A model generated the notes under the pieces. It was given only the letters and a program-made list of their open reading frames with translations. It did not search any database and was not told the origin of the DNA. A stretch of 6,031 bases of DNA, from assembly GCA_900548585.1 (NCBI GenBank), contig URLI01000063.1, positions 1 through 6,031 of the forward strand, written 5' to 3'. Numbering within the stretch: the stretch's first letter is position 1; each line of letters starts with the position of its first letter. A program made the translations under genes and the position numbers. This stretch comes from an uncultured Prevotella sp. Its GTDB lineage: Bacteria; Bacteroidota; Bacteroidia; Bacteroidales; Bacteroidaceae. Of the stretch, positions 1-6,031 are shown one piece after another.

Positions 1-35
1 TTGTGTCTCAATGAGTTGGAATGAGGATTTCTATG

Positions 36-69
36 TTTAGCGGACAGTAATAATAAATTATTAACTTTG
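36..69 (+). promoter_or_regulatory. Bacteroidetes-type promoter of the hybrid regulator gene
   Basis: The sequence TAACTTTG at 62-69, followed by C, is an exact match to the Bacteroidetes -7 consensus TAnnTTTG. Upstream, TTTAG at 36-40 is an imperfect -33 element (consensus TTTG), 21 bases before the -7 box. Transcription would begin around 74-77, giving a leader of only about 25 bases before the ATG at 100. That leader is A/T-rich and has no Shine-Dalgarno match, which is usual in this phylum. The same TAACTTTGC core recurs in the ridA promoter on the other strand. Confidence 0.6.
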
Positions 70-99
70 CAATGTATTACGACATAATATGCCTTATAC

Positions 100-2955
100 A
101 TGGACATAAATTCCTTAAATCACTTTAATAACGCGCCGCTCCGTTGGCTGAGACGCGGAGTGATGGCGGCGGCCGCCGTGATTGCCGCCACGCTTATCAT
201 CGCCTCGTGCGGAAAGACGCGCCACATGGCGACACCGGCGGAACGCCGCGCCACAGACAGCATCGTGAAGGAGGCGACCAGCGAAGACTCGCTGCGTGCC
301 ATGTACCGGGGCTTCAAGATTGCGGGAAACAAGCTCGGCTGCATCGTTGCACTACGAGAGCTCGGCAAACTACAGCGCAACGAGAGCCGCTTCGACGACG
401 CGCTGAAGTCGCACAGCGACGGACTGAAACTGGCAGAGGAGGCCTGCGACACGATAGAGATGGTGCGGGCAATGAACAATATCGGGACAAACTACCGGCG
501 GTTAGGCATACTTGACGTGGCAACCAACTACCACTACCGTGCATGGAAGATAAGCGAGGAGTGCAGCGACACCTCGGAAACGACGGTTAAGAACCTCTCG
601 GTGTCGCTCAACGGGCTTGGCAACATATACATGACCACCGGCAACTACGAGCGCGCCGACAGTGTTTTCCGCATGGCGCTGCAAGGAGAGAAGCGGCTTC
701 GCAGCGACATCGGGCAAGCCATAAACTATGCCAACATCGGCAGCGTGTTCGAGAAACGCGGGCAGACAGACTCCGCGTGGGTGTACTACCGCCAGTCGAT
801 GAAGTTCAACGAGGCGGCGCACAGCGTCCTCGGGGTGTCGCTGTGCCACACCAACTTCGGCTCGCTCTATGAGAAGGAGGGAAACTTCGACAGGGCGATC
901 GACGAGTACAAAAAGGCATACCTGCTCATGCGGGCGTCCAAGGACGAGTGGCACGCGCTGGCATCGCTGCTCGCTCTGGCAAACATCTACAGCGACACCG
1001 GCAAGGAAGAGAAAGCCATTGAGCAACTGGACAAGGCGAGTAAGATAGCAAAAAGAATAAAGTCGAAGGAGCATCTCGCGGAAATACAGAACATGTATTA
1101 CCTTATATACAAGAAGCGCGGCGACTGGAAGAAGGCTCTCGAATGCCATGTCGCCGCAACGGAGATGCAGGACAGCCTGGTGGGGGTGAAGAAGCTGAAC
1201 CAGATACAGAACATAAGCCTTGCCGTGGAGCGCAACAGCCAGGAAGTAAAGATTAGCGAGGCGCGGCGGAGGTATGAGGCGGAGCGCGCCACACGCAACG
1301 TGAGCATCGCCGTGTTCTCGTTCATCATAATCCTGCTCGCGGGGGCCGTCGCCATGATGCTCTACGTTCTCAGGGCGAGGGCGCGGACACACCGCGTGCT
1401 GAAGAAGATGAGCGGGATGCGAGAGACATTCTTCACCAACATAACGCACGAGCTGCGCACGCCGCTAACGGTGATACTCGGGATGAGCCGCGACATCGCC
1501 AAGGACACGAAACTGCCGGAGAGGACACGCGACATGGGCGTGGTGATGGAACGGCAGGGAAACAGCCTGCTTACGCTCATCAACCAACTGCTCGACATAT
1601 CAAAGGTGAAGTCGGCAGTGGGCAGACAGGACTGGAGGCACGGCGACATCGCCGCATACATCGGCTTCATAGTGGATGCGTACCGCGAACACGCAGGGAG
1701 AAAGGGTGTCGCGATAGAATACAATACGACCGGGAACCTCGAGATGGACTTCGTGCCGGACTTTGCTGGCAAGGTAATCAACAACCTGCTGTCGAACGCA
1801 ATCAAGTTCACGCCGGAGGGAGGCAAGATAGTCATCAACGTCAGCAAGGACGACGGCAACGTGCTGATAAGCATCGCGGACACCGGCATAGGAATAAAGC
1901 AGGAAAACCTCGCGCATATCTTCGAGCCGTTCTACCAGGGGGAGACAGACTGCAAGCACATCGGGACTGGCGTGGGACTGGCTCTCGTGAAACAGATAAT
2001 AGACTCGGTGAAAGGCAGCATCGAGGTGGAGAGCGAGGTGGGCAAAGGCACGGCATTCACACTGCGCGTGCCGTCACACTGCGTCGACGGAAAATGCAGG
2101 GAACTCGGTGAGTATGAAGACATGGAGGTGCCGCTGCAGGAAGACGGTGACGAGACCGTGGAGGACTCCGTATCACCGGACGGCGACCGAATGAAACTGC
2201 TCGTCATCGAGGACAACAGCGATGTCGCGAGGTATATCGGCAGCCAGCTGTCGGCGCACTACGATGTGCTGTATGCCCACGACGGGCAACAAGGACTGGA
2301 CAAGGCGCGCGAGGTTGTGCCGGACATTATAATAACCGACCTGATGATGCCCGCCATGGACGGCCTGGAAGTATGCCGCCGCGTGCGCGCCGACGAACTG
2401 ATAAGCCATGTGCCGATAATCATCGTGACGGCGAAGGTGACGGACGCCGACCGCATCGAGGGGCTGAAGGCAGGCGCCGACGCATATCTCTGCAAGCCGT
2501 TCAACGAGGACGAGCTGCACGTCCGCGTGGAGAAACTGCTCGAGCAACGGCGGATGCTGCGCGAGAAATTCTCGCGGATGGTCAGCGAGGGAGAGGAGCC
2601 GGAGGTGCAGATGACCGACGCCGACAGGCGTTTCCTCGCAAAGACGGTGGATGCCGTCTACCTGCTCATGGACAAGCGCAAGACAGATGTATGCTCGCTT
2701 GCCGAAAAACTGTGCATGAGCCCAAGGCAACTGCAGCGCAAGATGATTGCACTGACGGGGGAGACTCCCGCGTCATATACCATGATGGTAAGGATGAAGA
2801 GAGCCAGGACGCTGCTCGACACCAAGCCGGAGATGACACTCGAGGAAATTGCCGACCGCTGCGGCTTCGACCATTACTCCGGGTTCTACCACGCTTTCAG
2901 GAAATACAACGGCGTTTCACCGACACAGTACAAGCGCGGTGTTGACAACGCCTGA
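100..2955 (+). CDS. TPR-sensor hybrid histidine kinase/response regulator with AraC-type output
   Basis: A one-protein two-component system (951 aa) expected to sense in the periplasm and control transcription in the cytoplasm. The N-terminus has a basic segment, a hydrophobic stretch (22-36) and a lipobox-like IASC ending at C37. About seven TPR units of 34-40 residues follow (roughly 79-360), then a charged, probably coiled-coil stretch (361-398) and a membrane helix (401-424). The kinase core shows phospho-acceptor H450 in THELRTPL, an N box (N561-N566), DTGIGI at 594-599, FEPF at 608-611 and GTGVGL at 622-627. An acidic linker (about 670-697) leads to the receiver, with acidic pair E704/D705, phospho-acceptor D747, T777 and K799. 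The AraC-type DNA-binding domain spans about 845-947, with helix-turn-helices near 866-887 and 913-945. All catalytic residues are present. Bacteroidetes hybrid regulators often use a beta-propeller sensor; here it is TPRs, and the ligand is unknown. The ATG at 100 fits the promoter; M22 is a less likely alternative start. Confidence 0.95.
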   Translation: MDINSLNHFNNAPLRWLRRGVMAAAAVIAATLIIASCGKTRHMATPAERRATDSIVKEATSEDSLRAMYRGFKIAGNKLGCIVALRELGKLQRNESRFDDALKSHSDGLKLAEEACDTIEMVRAMNNIGTNYRRLGILDVATNYHYRAWKISEECSDTSETTVKNLSVSLNGLGNIYMTTGNYERADSVFRMALQGEKRLRSDIGQAINYANIGSVFEKRGQTDSAWVYYRQSMKFNEAAHSVLGVSLCHTNFGSLYEKEGNFDRAIDEYKKAYLLMRASKDEWHALASLLALANIYSDTGKEEKAIEQLDKASKIAKRIKSKEHLAEIQNMYYLIYKKRGDWKKALECHVAATEMQDSLVGVKKLNQIQNISLAVERNSQEVKISEARRRYEAERATRNVSIAVFSFIIILLAGAVAMMLYVLRARARTHRVLKKMSGMRETFFTNITHELRTPLTVILGMSRDIAKDTKLPERTRDMGVVMERQGNSLLTLINQLLDISKVKSAVGRQDWRHGDIAAYIGFIVDAYREHAGRKGVAIEYNTTGNLEMDFVPDFAGKVINNLLSNAIKFTPEGGKIVINVSKDDGNVLISIADTGIGIKQENLAHIFEPFYQGETDCKHIGTGVGLALVKQIIDSVKGSIEVESEVGKGTAFTLRVPSHCVDGKCRELGEYEDMEVPLQEDGDETVEDSVSPDGDRMKLLVIEDNSDVARYIGSQLSAHYDVLYAHDGQQGLDKAREVVPDIIITDLMMPAMDGLEVCRRVRADELISHVPIIIVTAKVTDADRIEGLKAGADAYLCKPFNEDELHVRVEKLLEQRRMLREKFSRMVSEGEEPEVQMTDADRRFLAKTVDAVYLLMDKRKTDVCSLAEKLCMSPRQLQRKMIALTGETPASYTMMVRMKRARTLLDTKPEMTLEEIADRCGFDHYSGFYHAFRKYNGVSPTQYKRGVDNA

Positions 2956-2987
2956 CATATAGTAGTGTTTAATTTATTTCATATACG

Positions 2988-3416
2988 ATGAGAAGGACAA
3001 TCAAGTATTTGCTGGTCATGCTTCCGCTGCTGGCAATGTCGTGTTCGGGTAATAATGAGTTTGATGAAAGATGGACCCCGATGGAGTGGCAGCATGCTGC
3101 CTATCCGACTGTCAATAAGAATGGGCACAAATTCATAGTTATGCCGTCAGAAGGCGGTTCATGCACGTTCAGGTGCAAGAACTACGGCAGGTTCTGGATT
3201 TCGAATGTCAAGGTGACAGCCAACGGAAATACCGTAATTAACAACGCCACAGCCGACGAAAGCGGGCAGACTTTCGAGAGCAAGCACATCTCGGTGCGCA
3301 TCGATGGCAACCAGATGACCGTTACTTGTCCGCAGTCAGACGGCACAGCCCGCGATTTCGCAGTCACCGTCTCGGCAGGAGACATATTCGGCTTTTTCTA
3401 TTTCGAGCAGGAATAA
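2988..3416 (+). CDS. Small lipoprotein with BACON-like C-terminal domain, function unknown
   Basis: A 142-residue protein I do not recognise as a named gene. The N-terminus (MRR, hydrophobic 8-17, LAMSC ending at C19) is a typical lipoprotein signal peptide. The mature protein begins SGNNEFDE; these early acidic residues loosely recall the surface-export signal of Bacteroidetes lipoproteins, so either surface or periplasmic placement is possible. Residues about 46-141 look like one beta-sandwich domain. The stretch near 120-141 (TARDFAVTVSAG, then FFYFEQ) resembles the closing strands of BACON/Ig-like domains; this is pattern resemblance, not a database match. Cysteines lie at 59, 63 and 114. 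The gene starts 32 bases after the hybrid regulator on the same strand. No clear promoter lies in the gap, so co-transcription is likely. G+C is about 51% by hand count over 3061-3300, seemingly lower than much of its neighbours. A role as ligand, partner or target of the TPR sensor is inference from position only. Confidence 0.85.
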   Translation: MRRTIKYLLVMLPLLAMSCSGNNEFDERWTPMEWQHAAYPTVNKNGHKFIVMPSEGGSCTFRCKNYGRFWISNVKVTANGNTVINNATADESGQTFESKHISVRIDGNQMTVTCPQSDGTARDFAVTVSAGDIFGFFYFEQE

Positions 3417-3418
3417 GT

Positions 3419-5245
3419 TCATTTCTGCATCTCGTGCAGTTTCCTGTAGTACCCGTCCCTGGCAATGAGCTCGTCGTGCGTGCCGCGCTCCACGATCTCG
3501 CCGTCGTGCAGCACGCATATCTCGTCGCTGTTCCTGATCGTTGACAGCCGGTGGGCTATGGCGATTGTCGTCCTTGTGCGCATCAGTTTTTCGAGAGCGT
3601 CCTGCACGAGCCGCTCGCTCTCGGTGTCGAGTGCCGACGTTGCCTCGTCGAGTATGAGTATCGGCGGGTTCTTAAGTATGGCGCGCGCTATGCTCACCCG
3701 CTGCCTCTGCCCTCCCGAGAGCCTGCCGCCACGGTCGCCTATGCTGGTGCCGTAGCCGTTCTCCGAGGCCATGATGAAATCGTGCGCGTTTGCGATCTTT
3801 GCCGCCTTCACCACATCCTCGTCAGTGGCGTCGCCGACCCCGAACTTTATGTTGTTTGCAAAGGTGTCGTTGAACAGTATCGCCTCCTGGTTGACATTGC
3901 CGATGAGCTGCCGCAGGTCGTGGATGCCGAGTTGGCGCACGTTGATGCCGTCTATCAGCACCTCGCCCTCCTGCACGTCGTAGTAGCGCGGGATGAGGTC
4001 CACCAGCGTCGATTTCCCGCTGCCGCTCTGCCCCACGAGAGCCACCGTCTTGCCCTTCGGGATGACGAGGTTGATGTGGCGCAGCACCCATTTCTCACCA
4101 TACCTGAACGACACGTCGCGGAACTCTATGCCATGGCAGAACCCGCTGATGTGCCTCGGGTGGCGCGCCTCCACGATGTTGTTCTCCGCCAGCAGGATCT
4201 TGTCAACGCGCTCCATCGACGCCAGTCCCTTGGGGATGTTGTAACTTGCCTTCGAGAACTCCTTGAGGGGGTTGATGATGGAGTACAGGATCACCATGTA
4301 GTATATGAACACCGGGCCCGAGAGAGCCATGTCGTTCAGCACCAGCACGCCGCCGAACCACAGCACGATAACAATCATCAGCGTGCCGAGGAACTCGCTC
4401 ATCGGGTGCGCCATCGACTGGCGTATGTTCACGCGCATGATGTTGTTGCGGTACTCGGAGTTTATCTTGTCGAACCTCGCGTTCATCTTCCTCTCGGCGT
4501 TGAACGCCTTCACGATGCGCAGCGCGCCGAGCGTCTCCTCCACCTGGCTCATCGTGTCGCTCCACAGTGCCTGCGCCTTGATTGACTTCTGCTTCAGTTT
4601 CCTGCCCACGAAGCCCATGAACCAGCCGAACACCGGGACGAAGATGATGGCGAAGAGCGTAAGCTGCCACGACGTTACGACCAGCGTCACGAAGTATGCC
4701 AGTATCAGTATGGGGTTCTTGAACAGCATGTCGAGGCTCGACATTATGGAGTTCTCTATCTCCTGCACGTCGCCCGTCATGCGCGCGATGATGTCGCCCT
4801 TGCGCTCCTCGCTGAAAAATCCCAGCGGCAGCGAGTTTATCTTCTCGTACAGCAGGTTGCGTATGTCGCGCACCACACCCGTCCTTATCGGCACTATGGT
4901 TGCCGACGAGAGGAAATAGGCGCCGGTCTTCAGTGCGGTCATCAGCGCGAGGAACAGCCCTATGAGCAGCAGCGTGGTCGTCGGCCCGAGGTTGCCTATC
5001 ATCTCCTGCACATAGTAGTTCATGTTGTTCATCAGCACGTCCTTCGCATCCCCGCTGCCCCATTCCATGCGTTCGAAATGCTCCACCGTCTCTTTTGTCT
5101 GGAACAGGATTTGCAGTATCGGCACGAGTGCCATGAACGAGAAGATGTTCAGCACCGCCGACAGTATGTTGAACAGCACCGTCAGCACCAAGTATTTCTT
5201 GTAGGGAGGCAGGAAACGCCTCAGCACGTGGAGGAATTCTTTCAT
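3419..5245 (-). CDS. MsbA-type ABC exporter, fused permease and ATPase
   Basis: A 608-residue half-transporter expected to form a homodimer in the inner membrane and use ATP to export a hydrophobic or amphiphilic substrate (lipid, lipid-linked sugar or drug). The membrane domain (about 1-335) has six likely helices near 16-45, 86-112, 172-192, 195-215, 285-305 and 309-328. The ATPase domain (about 370-606) is intact: A-loop Y382, Walker A GQSGSGKS at 405-412, Q-loop Q453, signature LSGGQ at 509-513, Walker B ILILD ending at D533 with catalytic E534, D-loop SALD at 537-540 and switch H565. The loop between helices 1 and 2 (about 46-85) is fairly long and polar. The order permease then ATPase in one chain, and the length near 600, fit the MsbA/multidrug exporter family. 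MsbA itself is possible but sequence alone does not prove lipid A transport, so no symbol is given. Its stop is two bases from the convergent lipoprotein stop, and it has its own promoter at 5345-5375. Confidence 0.95.
   Translation of the reverse strand: MKEFLHVLRRFLPPYKKYLVLTVLFNILSAVLNIFSFMALVPILQILFQTKETVEHFERMEWGSGDAKDVLMNNMNYYVQEMIGNLGPTTTLLLIGLFLALMTALKTGAYFLSSATIVPIRTGVVRDIRNLLYEKINSLPLGFFSEERKGDIIARMTGDVQEIENSIMSSLDMLFKNPILILAYFVTLVVTSWQLTLFAIIFVPVFGWFMGFVGRKLKQKSIKAQALWSDTMSQVEETLGALRIVKAFNAERKMNARFDKINSEYRNNIMRVNIRQSMAHPMSEFLGTLMIVIVLWFGGVLVLNDMALSGPVFIYYMVILYSIINPLKEFSKASYNIPKGLASMERVDKILLAENNIVEARHPRHISGFCHGIEFRDVSFRYGEKWVLRHINLVIPKGKTVALVGQSGSGKSTLVDLIPRYYDVQEGEVLIDGINVRQLGIHDLRQLIGNVNQEAILFNDTFANNIKFGVGDATDEDVVKAAKIANAHDFIMASENGYGTSIGDRGGRLSGGQRQRVSIARAILKNPPILILDEATSALDTESERLVQDALEKLMRTRTTIAIAHRLSTIRNSDEICVLHDGEIVERGTHDELIARDGYYRKLHEMQK
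3425..3439 (+). terminator. Small hairpin at the convergent junction, weak candidate terminator
   Basis: CTGCA at 3425-3429 and TGCAG at 3435-3439 form a perfect five-pair stem around TCTCG, followed on the plus strand by TTTCCT. It lies nine bases past the lipoprotein stop, inside the last codons of the convergent exporter gene. It could help end the rightward transcript, but the stem is short and the T-run is only three bases. No better terminator is visible near the junction. Confidence 0.2.
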
Positions 5246-5263
5246 CGAGTGTCAATATAACAT

Positions 5264-5330
5264 TGCCGGCCAGCCTGCCACCGCGCGGCCGCCGACTGCC
5301 GGCACAAGGACAAAGCATACCTTTGCAGGC
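5264..5330 (-). promoter_or_regulatory. G+C-rich, potentially structured leader of the ABC exporter
   Basis: This lies within the predicted leader of about 93 bases. TGCCGGC (5264-5270) and GCCGGCA (5298-5304) are perfect seven-base inverted arms. GCCTGC (5273-5278) and GCAGGC (5325-5330) form a second, interleaved pair. CAAAG (5311-5315) and CTTTG (5321-5325) form a small hairpin. The first two pairings cross, so they would be mutually exclusive or form a pseudoknot. No known riboswitch class is recognised, and the high G+C makes chance pairing possible. Confidence 0.25.
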
Positions 5331-5344
5331 AGATTTCCTGCCCG

Positions 5345-5375
5345 CAAAAGTAATTAATAATTAGTTTCTTACAAA
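5345..5375 (-). promoter_or_regulatory. Bacteroidetes-type promoter of the ABC exporter
   Basis: Read on the minus strand, TTTG (5375-5372) is followed after 19 bases by TACTTTTG (5352-5345). Both elements match the Bacteroidetes -33/-7 pattern TTTG...TAnnTTTG at the expected spacing. Transcription would start near 5337-5340, leaving a leader of about 93 bases before the ATG at 5245. The promoter sits between ridA and the exporter, so the exporter need not depend on read-through from ridA. Confidence 0.7.
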
Positions 5376-5381
5376 ACTTTT

Positions 5382-5759
5382 TCAGATTTTCTTTGCTGCG
5401 ATGCACTCTATCTCAACGAGCGCGCCCTTTGGTACAGACTTCACCGCGAAGGCGCTGCGCGCGGGATACGGCTCGCTGAAGAACTCGGCATACACCTCGT
5501 TCATCTCGCCGAAGTCGGCAATGTCTGAGAGCAGCACGGTGGTCTTCACCACGTCGCTGAGGCTCAGCCCGGCCTCCTTCAGTATTGCCTGTGCGTTGAG
5601 CAGCGACTGCCGCGTCTGTGCCTTTATGCCCTCGGGGAACTTGCCTGTCGCGGGGTCTATGGGCAGTTGCCCGCTTGCATACACGAAACCGTTCACTTCC
5701 ACGCCCTGGCTGTACGGCCCGATGGCTGCCGGGGCATTCTTTGTGCTTATTGCTTTCAT
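5382..5759 (-). CDS. ridA: RidA family (YjgF/YER057c/UK114) reactive intermediate deaminase
   Basis: A 125-residue cytoplasmic protein, close to the usual RidA length of about 125-130. Family members are homotrimers that hydrolyse reactive enamine/imine intermediates, such as those from threonine or serine dehydratase, to ketoacids and ammonia, protecting PLP enzymes. Visible hallmarks are IGPYSQ with Y16, YASGQLP at 27-33, PARSAF with R101 (equivalent to substrate-binding R105 of E. coli RidA) and VEIEC with E118, matching the catalytic-site glutamate near the E. coli C-terminus. The position of E. coli C107 is alanine here (A103). The start at 5759 begins MKAISTKNAP, a normal RidA N-terminus, with AGGA just upstream. 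An in-frame ATG at 5849 would add 30 unrelated residues and lies upstream of the predicted transcription start, so it was rejected. The gene is followed by the separately promoted exporter; no functional link is evident. Confidence 0.93.
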   Translation of the reverse strand: MKAISTKNAPAAIGPYSQGVEVNGFVYASGQLPIDPATGKFPEGIKAQTRQSLLNAQAILKEAGLSLSDVVKTTVLLSDIADFGEMNEVYAEFFSEPYPARSAFAVKSVPKGALVEIECIAAKKI

Positions 5760-5815
5760 AAGTCCTGTTTTTTTATTTGTTACAGAGTTAATGCAAAATC
5801 CATTCTCCTTCGCTG

Positions 5816-5849
5816 CAAAGTTATGCAAAAAATCCCACACCCGCAACAA
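5816..5849 (-). promoter_or_regulatory. Bacteroidetes-type promoter of ridA
   Basis: On the minus strand, TTGTTG (5849-5844) precedes TAACTTTG (5823-5816) with 20 bases between, followed by C. The -7 box matches TAnnTTTG exactly and is the same octamer as in the hybrid regulator promoter. The predicted start near 5808-5811 gives a leader of about 50 bases and supports the ridA start at 5759. Confidence 0.7.
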
Positions 5850-5977
5850 TAATCCACGTTTTGTTTGGCATATTTAGGCTTGGTGCTTCCACTTATTAAT
5901 CCGCATAAGACCTGCGATGGTGTTTTAAATAAATCCATAGTGAAACATTGTATGTAACAATTATAATGTGACATCAT
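5850..5977. other. A/T-rich intergenic stretch with no supported gene
   Basis: This stretch lies upstream of the ridA promoter. Only short open frames occur, and none has convincing coding character. Minor inverted repeats such as ACAT-TGT-ATGT (5945-5955) are too short to interpret. No tRNA or terminator is recognised. Confidence 0.5.
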
Positions 5978-6031
5978 GAGACCTCTGCAAAACCTTCATT
6001 TATAGAGAAATTTCCATTTAGTTGTGTTTAG
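5978..6031 (+). mobile_element. Possible insertion-sequence terminus, cut by the window edge
   Basis: The sequence GAGACCTCTGCAAAA at 5978-5992 resembles, from memory, the terminal inverted repeats (GAGACCTTTGCAAAA-like) of IS5-type elements common in Porphyromonas and Prevotella. If so, the element would extend rightward beyond 6031. No transposase codons, second end or target duplication can be seen here, so this is a resemblance only. Confidence 0.3.

Noticed and set aside
7..15. CTCA-A-TGAG small palindrome at the left edge
   Set aside because: The arms are only four bases. I considered whether it matched the insertion-sequence-like end at 5978, but the resemblance is limited to a GTCTC core.
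502..1449. Long minus-strand open frame (315 codons) opposite the TPR region
   Set aside because: It is antisense to a protein with clear TPR and kinase motifs. The translation is rich in Leu, Val, His and Arg with no recognisable domain, as expected of a G+C-driven shadow frame.
3551..4585. Plus-strand open frame (344 codons) opposite the exporter ATPase
   Set aside because: The opposite strand encodes all canonical ABC motifs. This frame gives a His/Val/Arg-rich product with no family resemblance.
5285..5292. GCGGCCGC palindrome
   Set aside because: It is a restriction-type palindrome (NotI recognition sequence) in a G+C-rich leader, with no reason to assign a biological role by itself.
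4203..5318. Minus-strand open frame (371 codons) overlapping the exporter in another frame
   Set aside because: It has an Arg/Ala/His-rich composition and no domain; it is an out-of-frame shadow of the exporter membrane region.
5318..5325. Plus-strand TACCTTTG, an exact -7 box match
   Set aside because: There is no -33 TTG/TTTG at suitable spacing upstream, and downstream lies only the antisense of ridA. It is likely chance, within a small inverted repeat.
5760..5849. N-terminal extension of RidA from an upstream ATG at 5849
   Set aside because: The extra 30 residues have no counterpart in the family, and the extension overlaps the predicted promoter and lies mostly upstream of the expected transcript start.
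5780..5977. Minus-strand open frame of 65 codons upstream of ridA
   Set aside because: It overlaps the ridA promoter, has no domain or convincing start context, and contains stretches that look like translated A/T-rich spacer.

Overview
The window looks like chromosomal DNA from a Bacteroidales bacterium, most plausibly Prevotella-like (family and genus are inference). Three signs point there. There is a one-piece hybrid two-component regulator with an AraC-type output. There is a small lipoprotein with a BACON-like C-terminus. Three promoters fit the Bacteroidetes pattern (TTG/TTTG about 20 bases before TAnnTTTG), and start codons follow A/T-rich leaders rather than clear Shine-Dalgarno sites. 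Coding DNA is fairly G+C-rich, while the intergenic ends are A/T-rich.

Layout. Positions 1-99 hold a promoter and a short leader. Positions 100-2955 (+) encode a 951-residue hybrid histidine kinase/response regulator whose periplasmic sensor is a stack of about seven TPRs. After a 32-base gap, 2988-3416 (+) encodes a 142-residue lipoprotein. Its stop lies two bases from the stop of a convergent gene, 3419-5245 (-), a 608-residue MsbA-type ABC exporter. Positions 5246-5381 carry that exporter's promoter and a G+C-rich leader of about 90 bases. Positions 5382-5759 (-) encode a RidA-family protein with its own promoter at 5816-5849. The remaining bases to 6031 are A/T-rich and contain no supported gene. 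A sequence resembling the end of an insertion sequence starts near 5978.

How they fit together. The regulator and lipoprotein form one rightward unit and may work together in envelope sensing (inference from spacing and localisation). The exporter and RidA gene run leftward as two separately promoted units with housekeeping-type functions: lipid or amphiphile export, and removal of reactive enamine/imine intermediates. I found no CRISPR array, tRNA, rRNA, phage gene or defence system. I see no clear case for a wholly new system. The points most worth a second look are the TPR-sensor regulator with its neighbouring lipoprotein, the exporter's leader, and the possible insertion-sequence end.
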